6,365 bases of DNA from an uncultured Cardiobacterium sp. (lineage in GTDB: Bacteria > Pseudomonadota > Gammaproteobacteria > Cardiobacteriales > Cardiobacteriaceae): assembly GCF_938028185.1 (NCBI RefSeq), contig NZ_CALJAH010000151.1, positions 1 to 6,365 on the forward strand, given 5' to 3'. Below the pieces are notes generated by a model. The model searched no databases. It was not told the DNA's origin and worked only from the letters and a program-made list of their open reading frames with translations. Position numbers and translations under genes: made by a program. Every line of letters starts with the position of its first letter. Position 1 is the first letter of the stretch. Below, piece by piece: positions 1 to 4,040 of this stretch.

Positions 1-180
1 GACGATTTCTAGCAGTTGCGCGCGGCTGATGGGGCGGTTGTGTTGGGCGGCTTGGGCAAGCAGGGTGTCGATGCTTACCCAGCCTTGGCTGTCTAGCGTG
101 ATGCCGATGCTTTCGGGGTGGTGGCGCAGGACGAAGCTCAGGTGTTTGCTGATGCGGGTGCTGGGATCGGGGTTTTTCAT
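1..180 (-). CDS. kptA: RNA 2'-phosphotransferase (KptA/Tpt1 family), N-terminal part, cut by window edge
   Basis: Translating the minus strand from the ATG at 180-178 gives 60 codons open to the window edge. Residues 12-20 read KHLSFVLRH and are followed by HPESIGITLDSQGWVSIDTL, the conserved N-terminal block of the KptA/Tpt1 family. E. coli KptA has SFVLRHKPEAIGI at the same place. The family removes the 2'-phosphate from RNA using NAD+, yielding ADP-ribose 1'',2''-cyclic phosphate. In yeast Tpt1 this is the last step of tRNA splicing; the bacterial role is unsettled. Arg19-His20 should be the first two residues of the catalytic R-H-R-R set; the other two lie outside the window. The ATG at 180 places LSF 13 residues in, as in E. 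coli, but no good ribosome binding site precedes it. The frame stays open upstream to a stop at 369-367 and contains another ATG at 276-274, inside a REP repeat. A 32-residue proline-rich extension is therefore possible but unlikely. Confidence 0.87.
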   Translation of the reverse strand, partial: MKNPDPSTRISKHLSFVLRHHPESIGITLDSQGWVSIDTLLAQAAQHNRPISRAQLLEIV

Positions 181-267
181 GGGGATGGGCGGGGGTTGGT
201 TATGTCGTTTGGGATGCGGGCGATGGTTGGCGTTTTGGCATTGCTGTGCCGGGTGGGCTTTGTTGTT

Positions 268-291
268 GTCGGCCATGAATGGCCGACCTAC
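268..291 (-). repeat. Solitary REP-type palindrome with GTAG head
   Basis: GTCGGCCAT (268-276) and ATGGCCGAC (279-287) form a 9-bp stem with a 2-nt gap, followed by CTAC. On the minus strand this reads GTAG followed by a palindrome, which is the layout of REP sequences mobilised by REP-associated tyrosine transposases (RAYTs). An identical 24-bp copy lies at 3744-3767 as half of a pair. It sits between aroC and kptA and overlaps an alternative in-frame ATG of kptA at 276-274. Confidence 0.75.
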
Positions 292-339
292 GCGGGTTGT
301 TTGGCCGCGATGGGAACGGGTGAAACACGCCTCAAGCCT

Positions 340-366
340 TTCCTCCACAGGGGGTGGGGAATTTTT
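340..366 (+). terminator. Weak hairpin followed by five T, plus-strand orientation
   Basis: TTCC-CCAC (340-348, one bulged T) can pair with GTGGGGAA (354-361) around an AGGGG loop, followed by TTTTT (362-366). This resembles an intrinsic terminator for plus-strand transcription, yet no plus-strand gene is seen upstream. Read on the minus strand, downstream of aroC, it has no T-run after the stem. It may simply be a decayed relative of the G/C-rich hairpin repeats elsewhere in the window. Confidence 0.22.
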
Positions 367-382
367 CTATTGTAATCAGCTC

Positions 383-1447
383 TTAGTCGCCGTTCTGCCC
401 GCGCTGGCGCAGGTAGTGATCCGCCAGCGTCAGCGCCAGCATCGCCTCCACGATGGGGCAGGCGCGCAGGGCGACGCAGGGGTCGTGCCGCCCTTTGGTG
501 ACGACGTCCACGTCTTGGCCGTTCACATCGGTGCTGTGGCCGGGGATGAGGATGCTGCTGGTCGGTTTGAAGGCGGCGCGGGCGAGGATGCTTTGTCCGC
601 TGCTGATGCCGCCGAGGATGCCGCCCGCGTGGTTGCTCTGGAAGCCGCTTGCGGCGCGGCGTTCGTCGCGGTTTTCGCTGCCGCGTTTGCTGATGACCGC
701 GAAGCCGTCGCCGATTTCCACGCCCTTGACGGCGTTGATGCTCATCAGCGCTTTGGCGATGTCGGCGTCAAGGCGGTCAAAGACGGGTTCGCCGAGGCCA
801 GCGGGGGCGTTTTCGGCGATGACGGTGATTTCCGCGCCGATGCTGTCGCCTGCGCGGCGGATGTCGGCGAGGTAACGGTCGAGCAGCGCGGTCTGGTGGT
901 CGTTGGGGCAGTTGAACGGATTTTCGCGGACGTGGCTCCAGTCCATGAATTCCAGGCGGTGTTCGCCGATTTGCGAGACGTAGCTGCGGATTTGTACGCC
1001 TGCGAGGTGGGCGAGGATTTGTTTGGCAATCGCGCCAGCGGCGACGCGGATGGCGGTTTCGCGCGCGGACGCGCGTCCGCCGCCGCGATAGTCGCGAATG
1101 CCGTATTTGGCGTGGTAGGTGTAGTCGGCGTGGCCGGGGCGGTATTGGTCTTTAATCGCGCCGTAGTCGCGGCTGCGCTGGTCTTCGTTCATGATGAGCA
1201 GGCCAATTGGCGTGCCGCTGGTCTTGCCCTCAAAGATGCCGGAGAGGAGTTGCAGGCGGTCGGCTTCCTGGCGCGGGGTGACGTGGCGCGAGGTGCCGGG
1301 CTTGCGCCGGTCGAGTTCGGCCTGAATCGCGGCTTCGTCCAGCGGGATGCCTGCCGGGCAGCCGTCAAGGACGCCGCCGATGGCCGCGCCGTGGCTTTCG
1401 CCAAAGGTGGTAAGGATGAGATTTTGGCCGATGCTGTTGCCGCTCAT
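383..1447 (-). CDS. aroC: Chorismate synthase
   Basis: AroC converts 5-enolpyruvylshikimate-3-phosphate to chorismate in the cytosol, using reduced FMN. It is the last shikimate-pathway step before the branches to aromatic amino acids and folate. The 354-residue product is close to the 361 residues of E. coli AroC and matches from end to end. Visible signatures are TTFGESHG (13-20), RPGHADYTY (103-111) with the conserved His106, GGGRASARET (122-131), FDRLDADIAKALMSINAVKG (223-242), NRDE (259-262) and SNHAGGILGGISSGQ (271-285). It has no flavin-reductase extension, so it is the monofunctional type. The ATG at 1447-1445 is preceded by AGGA eight bases upstream, and the first residues MSGNSIGQ match MAGNTIGQ of E. 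coli. A 35-bp palindromic element lies 32 bp upstream; a clear sigma70 promoter was not found. It appears to be transcribed alone or after the small membrane gene ending 99 bp upstream. Confidence 0.98.
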   Translation of the reverse strand: MSGNSIGQNLILTTFGESHGAAIGGVLDGCPAGIPLDEAAIQAELDRRKPGTSRHVTPRQEADRLQLLSGIFEGKTSGTPIGLLIMNEDQRSRDYGAIKDQYRPGHADYTYHAKYGIRDYRGGGRASARETAIRVAAGAIAKQILAHLAGVQIRSYVSQIGEHRLEFMDWSHVRENPFNCPNDHQTALLDRYLADIRRAGDSIGAEITVIAENAPAGLGEPVFDRLDADIAKALMSINAVKGVEIGDGFAVISKRGSENRDERRAASGFQSNHAGGILGGISSGQSILARAAFKPTSSILIPGHSTDVNGQDVDVVTKGRHDPCVALRACPIVEAMLALTLADHYLRQRGQNGD

Positions 1448-1479
1448 GGTTGGGTTCCTTGTATTTGGGGTTTTCGTGA

Positions 1480-1514
1480 TTTACATACAGGGTAGCGCTT
1501 ATGGTGTATGTAAA
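1480..1514. repeat. 35-bp palindromic element with TTTACATAC arms (copy 1)
   Basis: TTTACATAC (1480-1488) and GTATGTAAA (1506-1514) form a perfect 9-bp inverted repeat around a central AGCGCT (1494-1499). The copy at 3869-3903 has the same length and matches at 26 of 35 positions, including the left arm, AGCGCT and GGTGTATGTA. It lies 32-67 bp upstream of the aroC start. It could be an operator or promoter-proximal site, but its recurrence far from aroC fits a dispersed repeat better. Confidence 0.65.
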
Positions 1515-1546
1515 CGATTTGGGTGATGGTACGCCTGAATCGCGGG

Positions 1547-1993
1547 TTAATGTTCTTCAGGGGGAATGGGTTTGGCGGGCAGGGTAAAAAAGGCGGTGAG
1601 CCAGCCAGCGGGAATCCCCAAAGCAACGACGATTATGGTAAAGATATTTGCCAAATCACCGTCTGATTTGCCCCCGTGGTGATTCGCATACAGGGATAGT
1701 ACGGTGTAAGCGATGTAAGCGCAGGCTATGCCGGATATTACGCTAATGGCGATTGCCATGAGAATACCGTCCGAATCCCGGTAAATTCTGCATTTTGCAA
1801 TGATTGCGGCTGCCAGCAGGGCAGAAGGGATGATGAGGCAGGCAGGAAGTATCAGCAAGGATTGCGCCAGGTCAGGAATGCCTTGCAGCAGTAATCCCAC
1901 AATCAGGCCGGGAGTTATACCCAGCAGAATGCCGCAAATACTGAATTTCCAGAAAACCGGCCACGCCGGATAAGGGGGGATTTGGCTGGTCAT
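1547..1993 (-). CDS. Small four-helix membrane protein, function unknown
   Basis: I do not recognise this 148-residue protein. It has about four hydrophobic segments, at roughly 17-37, 44-65, 76-101 and 115-137, and a short acidic tail (IPPEEH), so it should sit in the inner membrane. FSICGILLG (17-25) near the start and AGWLTAFFTLPAK (129-141) near the end closely resemble FTMCGTLFG and SGLMTALMTLPGK in the next gene upstream, so the two are probably paralogues. A loop after helix 2, YRDSDGILMA, is also shared in pattern. The ATG at 1993-1991 overlaps the TGA of the upstream gene as ATGA, which suggests translational coupling; GAAG a few bases upstream is only a weak ribosome binding site. 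A degenerate copy of the CATACAGGG repeat lies within the coding sequence at 1681-1699, in the region encoding LSLYANH. The overlapping layout and family resemblance support a real gene. Confidence 0.8.
   Translation of the reverse strand: MTSQIPPYPAWPVFWKFSICGILLGITPGLIVGLLLQGIPDLAQSLLILPACLIIPSALLAAAIIAKCRIYRDSDGILMAIAISVISGIACAYIAYTVLSLYANHHGGKSDGDLANIFTIIVVALGIPAGWLTAFFTLPAKPIPPEEH
1681..1699. repeat. Degenerate CATACAGGG-type element inside a coding region
   Basis: GATTCGCATACAGGGATAG matches GATTTACATACAGGGTAG at 1478-1495 except for two substitutions and one inserted base. It is followed by CGGTGTA and, further on, GATGTAA, which recall the right arm of the full element. All three CATACAGGG copies are in the same orientation. 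Because it lies in coding sequence, chance similarity cannot be excluded. Confidence 0.35.
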
Positions 1994-2427
1994 GGAGATT
2001 CTTCGTTTTCTGAATGGTTTTCTTTGCCGGGTAGTGTCATCAGCGCGGTCATCAGCCCAGAGAATGCGCCTATGCCTATCAGGGTAAGAATTATATATAC
2101 TGCTTCTTCGGCAGAACCAAACATGGGACCACCAATAGTACCGATATTAATCCTGGAAAACGGGAAAAGGCAAGAAAGTCCAAGAAAGGCGCAAATGGTC
2201 ATTGCTGTTAAATATCCCCCTGGAGTGCGACGAAGTTCCAATGATGCAATAAATGCCCCGGCAATCCAGGCAAGTGGAAATAAAAAAATGAATGTTAGCA
2301 GAAACAGTATTGGGCCAACAACAGGGAATACCGATAGAAACAAGGCGGGGATAAATCCAAACAGTGTGCCGCACATGGTAAAGTTCCGTCGGACGGATTT
2401 TCGCGGATAGGGATTTTCTGTTTTCAT
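1990..2427 (-). CDS. Small four-helix membrane protein, function unknown
   Basis: This 145-residue protein is not recognised. A short basic N-terminus (MKTENPYPRKSVRRN) is followed by about four hydrophobic segments near 16-36, 40-62, 72-90 and 107-131, and an acidic tail (ENHSENEESP). The basic start and acidic end would put both termini in different charge environments; by the positive-inside rule the N-terminus is probably cytoplasmic. FTMCGTLFG (16-24), the LRRTPGGYLTA loop (65-75) and SGLMTALMTLPGK (123-135) match the pattern of the downstream gene and of both halves of the 275-residue protein at 2789-3616. The ATG at 2427-2425 follows GAGAG, a weak ribosome binding site. Its stop overlaps the next start as ATGA. 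The DNA, especially around 2080-2440, is visibly richer in A+T than the neighbouring genes, which may mean transfer or relaxed selection. Confidence 0.8.
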   Translation of the reverse strand: MKTENPYPRKSVRRNFTMCGTLFGFIPALFLSVFPVVGPILFLLTFIFLFPLAWIAGAFIASLELRRTPGGYLTAMTICAFLGLSCLFPFSRINIGTIGGPMFGSAEEAVYIILTLIGIGAFSGLMTALMTLPGKENHSENEESP

Positions 2428-2465
2428 GTTTCTCTCGATATTTTTTGGAGCGTTTTATTCAAGGC

Positions 2466-2485
2466 GATTTGCATACAGGGTAGTG
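2466..2485. repeat. Half-copy of the TTTACATAC element
   Basis: GATTTGCATACAGGGTAG (2466-2483) differs from 1478-1495 at a single base and is followed by TG, against CG in copy 1. The right arm is missing. It lies 39 bp upstream of the start of the 145-residue gene, a placing similar to that of the full element upstream of aroC. Confidence 0.5.
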
Positions 2486-2639
2486 TTGCGCCAGGAGCGG
2501 GTTTATTTTTTGGATGGCTATAAACCTGTTTGGCGTATTTGTGTCATGAACTGAAAAACAGGAAACCATCGATATGCTCCCTTACCCTGTGGGGGATTCT
2601 GGAACAGCTTGCGCAGTAAAAAACCGGGGTGGGGGCAAC

Positions 2640-2668
2640 AAGCGTGAAAAATCGCCATTTTGACGCTT
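2640..2668. repeat. Inverted repeat, 11-bp arms
   Basis: AAGCGTGAAAA (2640-2650) and TTTTGACGCTT (2658-2668) are complementary except for one central pair, with the 7-nt loop ATCGCCA. There is no T-run after the stem on either strand, so it is not a typical intrinsic terminator. It lies just beside the hairpin repeat at 2680-2737, downstream of the 275-residue gene. Confidence 0.5.
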
Positions 2669-2679
2669 GAGTAATATTG

Positions 2680-2737
2680 CTCGCCCCCTTCCCGCTACGG
2701 GTACTGGCGTACCCTGCGAGGGAGGGCGGACCGGCGG
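2680..2737. repeat. G/C-rich hairpin repeat flanked by AATATTG direct repeats
   Basis: GGGTAC (2699-2704) and GTACCC (2709-2714) form an inner stem around TGGC. Outside it, CCCTTCCCGC on the left can pair largely with GCGAGGGAGGG on the right. The segment CCCTGCGAGGGAGGG also occurs in the hairpin at 3971-4007, so the two belong to one family. The 58-bp unit is bounded by AATATTG at 2673-2679 and again at 2738-2744, which looks like a 7-bp target duplication. Confidence 0.5.
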
Positions 2738-2788
2738 AATATTGGCAACGGCTGATTTTTGCCACTCTGCTGGTAATCAACATACTTT

Positions 2789-3616
2789 TCAGGATACTGC
2801 CTGTTTTTTCTCCGGTGCGGGCAGTGCCAGCCATGCGGTGAGCAGGCCGCAGCTCAGGGCGTAGGTGATGGCGAGTGCGAGCAGGGTCAGCATTCCGGCG
2901 AGGTTCATCAGCGCCGGGTCGTGTTTGGCGACGAGCAGGCCGCAAAGCGCCGCCCCCGCCAGGCTGTAATTGCTGAGGTGGAGCAGTCCGGCGGCGTTTT
3001 TCCGGCATTGGAGTTTTTCGTTGAGGATGGCGTTGCTGCTGGCGCAGAAGAAGGGGATGGTCAGCAGGAAGAGGAGGAGGCCGTAGGGGTTATTGTCGGC
3101 GATGGCGTGCAGGCGCGGCAGGGTGGCGACTGGCACGAGGGCGGCGAGCGCGCCGAGTGCGGTTCCCCAGGCGATGAGGCGGCCATTGCTGCGTGCGGTC
3201 GGCGTGGGATGGTGTTTGTGGTCGGGCAGCGGCAGGGCGATGAGGCCGGTGAGGATGCCGTTAGCGAGGCCGAGCGCAAGTGCGGTTTGCAGCAGGATGC
3301 GGTCGCCTGTGCTGCCGTGGAAGATGGCGTGTGCTTTGAAGGGCAGGGTGAGCAGCACGGCGTTGGCGAGGCTGATCAGGGTGGTGAGGGCGAGGCCGCG
3401 CCAGTCTTTGCCGGCCTGGATGAGCGGCAGGTGGTAGGCGGTGGCAACGGCGGCCAGTGCCGGCACGATGAGAAAGGCGGCGGCGACGAGCGGGTCGCCG
3501 CGAAGGGGCTGGAGGGCGGGGGCGGTGCTGAAGGCGCTGGCGGTGATGGCAAGGCCGATGATGAGGCCGGTGATGGTGTAGCGTCTAGCGGCGGTGGCGG
3601 GGTAGGGTCTGTCCAT
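2789..3616 (-). CDS. Membrane protein with two repeated four-helix halves, function unknown
   Basis: This 275-residue protein is not recognised. About eight hydrophobic segments are seen, near 15-35, 43-62, 72-92, 108-130, 146-166, 178-198, 212-230 and 236-266, so it is an integral membrane protein. The two halves look alike: YTITGLIIG (13-21) and NGILTGLIALPLPD (119-132) in the first, IAWGTALG (148-155) and CGLLTAWLALPAPEK (256-270) in the second. The same two motifs, about 105 residues apart, mark the single-unit proteins at 1547-1993 and 1990-2427. A hydrophilic linker, PDHKHHPTPTARSNG (131-145), joins the halves. The ATG at 3616-3614 has GGAG six bases upstream, and a TACAAT box lies 28 bp upstream, so start and promoter agree. 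It is separated from the next genes by more than 350 bp on both sides and is probably transcribed alone. Confidence 0.85.
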   Translation of the reverse strand: MDRPYPATAARRYTITGLIIGLAITASAFSTAPALQPLRGDPLVAAAFLIVPALAAVATAYHLPLIQAGKDWRGLALTTLISLANAVLLTLPFKAHAIFHGSTGDRILLQTALALGLANGILTGLIALPLPDHKHHPTPTARSNGRLIAWGTALGALAALVPVATLPRLHAIADNNPYGLLLFLLTIPFFCASSNAILNEKLQCRKNAAGLLHLSNYSLAGAALCGLLVAKHDPALMNLAGMLTLLALAITYALSCGLLTAWLALPAPEKKQAVS

Positions 3617-3643
3617 GGTTGGCTCCGGTGGGGTAGTGGCGGG

Positions 3644-3649
3644 ATTGTA
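3644..3649 (-). promoter_or_regulatory. Likely -10 box of the 275-residue membrane protein gene
   Basis: On the minus strand TACAAT matches five of six bases of the sigma70 -10 consensus. It lies 28 bp before the ATG, leaving room for a start of transcription and the GGAG ribosome binding site at 3626-3623. The best -35 candidate 16 bp upstream (CGAACA) is poor, matching three of six bases. Confidence 0.45.
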
Positions 3650-3710
3650 CCGGATTTGCCGGGGCTGTTCGGCGGTGTGCGGGTGGCGGTTGGTGTGTCG
3701 GCATTGTTTT

Positions 3711-3767
3711 GTAGGTCGGGCACTTGTGCCCGACGTTTTTCATGTCGGCCATGAATGGCCGACCTAC
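3711..3767. repeat. Two inverted REP sequences (BIME-like element)
   Basis: The plus strand begins GTAG, followed by a stem GTCGGGCAC/GTGCCCGAC (3715-3723 and 3726-3734). After a 9-bp spacer a second stem, GTCGGCCAT/ATGGCCGAC (3744-3752 and 3755-3763), is followed by CTAC. Each half is therefore GTAG plus a 9-bp stem with a 2-nt gap, and the two point in opposite directions. This is the layout of a bacterial interspersed mosaic element built from REPs. The two halves differ in the stem (GGGCAC against GGCCAT), so they are distinct REP subtypes. The second half recurs identically at 268-291. Confidence 0.82.
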
Positions 3768-3805
3768 GGCTATGGCTGTTGGACATCGGTGGAAAGACAG
3801 GCAAA

Positions 3806-3868
3806 CCCCACCCCGACCCTCCCTCACGGGGGGAGGGAGCCATTTGGTGGGGAAGGGCAGTTCGGCGG
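3806..3868. repeat. G/C-rich hairpin repeat (copy)
   Basis: The unit starts CCCCACCCCGACCCTCCCTC and forms a stem of CTCCCTC (3819-3825) with GAGGGAG (3833-3839). It ends with GGGCAGTTCGGCGG (3855-3868), a 14-bp string found again at 4007-4020 at the end of the neighbouring copy. Its head matches those at 3959 and 6337. Confidence 0.6.
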
Positions 3869-3903
3869 TTTACATACGCTTGAGCGCTCAAGGTGTATGT
3901 ATG
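3869..3903. repeat. 35-bp palindromic element with TTTACATAC arm (copy 2)
   Basis: TTTACATAC (3869-3877) faces GTATGTA (3895-3901), and between them lies a perfect 14-bp palindrome, CTTGAGCGCTCAAG (3879-3892). Length and the positions of the arms and of AGCGCT agree with copy 1 at 1480-1514. This copy lies 253 bp upstream of the nearest downstream start, too far for an ordinary operator of that gene. Confidence 0.65.
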
Positions 3904-3958
3904 TGGGGAATGTTTGTCGGGTGTCGTTTGGGCATCGGAGATGGTAATTCTGTCGCTA

Positions 3959-4020
3959 CCCCCACCCCGTCCCTCCCCCGCTGCGGGCTTCGCCCTGCGA
4001 GGGAGGGGGCAGTTCGGCGG
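3959..4020. repeat. G/C-rich hairpin repeat (copy)
   Basis: The head CCCCCACCCCGTCCCTCCC is followed by an inner stem GGGC (3985-3988)/GCCC (3992-3995) with loop TTC and an outer stem of CCCTCCC with GGGAGGG. It ends in GGGCAGTTCGGCGG (4007-4020). TAATT occurs just outside on both sides (3945-3949 and 4028-4032). It lies 20 bp past the stop of the YhhJ-type gene and could protect or end its mRNA, although no T-run follows on the minus strand. Confidence 0.65.
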
Positions 4021-4040
4021 GGAGGGATAATTTTGGGCGC

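Larger units (their letters stand above)
2428..2788. other. Gene-free stretch of 361 bp
   Basis: No credible coding region is seen between the two membrane-protein genes. The stretch holds a half-copy of the CATACAGGG element (2466-2485), an 11-bp inverted repeat (2640-2668) and a G/C-rich hairpin repeat flanked by AATATTG (2673-2744). The minus-strand promoter of the 145-residue gene should lie in its left part; TTGAAT and TATCGA spaced 16 bp apart are present but weak. There is no intrinsic terminator with a T-run after the 275-residue gene. Confidence 0.6.
3617..4040. other. Gene-free, repeat-rich stretch of 424 bp
   Basis: No credible gene lies between the YhhJ-type permease and the 275-residue membrane protein. 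From right to left the stretch holds a hairpin repeat (3959-4020), a TACATAC-armed palindrome (3869-3903), a second hairpin repeat copy (3806-3868), a two-REP element (3711-3767) and the likely promoter of the next gene (3644-3649). Three unrelated repeat families in one gap mark it as a preferred site for small repeats. Confidence 0.75.

Noticed and set aside
29..1495. A 488-codon open frame on the plus strand opposite aroC
   Set aside because: It lies opposite a certain aroC gene, has no recognisable domain, and is alanine- and valine-rich, as expected from the complement of G+C-rich codons.
1444..1626. A 60-codon minus-strand frame reaching the aroC start
   Set aside because: It overlaps the end of the 148-residue gene and the palindrome; its composition and start do not suggest a real protein or leader peptide.
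2544..3008. A 154-codon minus-strand frame overlapping the end of the 275-residue gene
   Set aside because: It is out of frame with that gene, rich in arginine and proline, and crosses the hairpin repeats; it has no membrane or domain pattern.
3278..3286. AAGTGCGGT, identical to the core of the Haemophilus uptake signal
   Set aside because: It is a single hit inside a coding region; enrichment over the genome would be needed, and no Neisseria-type uptake sequence (GCCGTCTGAA) was seen either.
1547..3616. A toxin-immunity or phage-defence cassette made of the small membrane proteins
   Set aside because: No nuclease, sensor, toxin or secretion motif is present; only membrane helices can be seen, so no function is claimed.
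2921..3754. A 277-codon plus-strand frame
   Set aside because: It is antisense to the 275-residue membrane gene, glycine- and acid-rich throughout, and has no family signature.
3617..4040. A possible CRISPR array or integron site, because of many repeats
   Set aside because: The repeats belong to different families and have no regular spacing or uniform unit, and no cas or integrase gene is seen.
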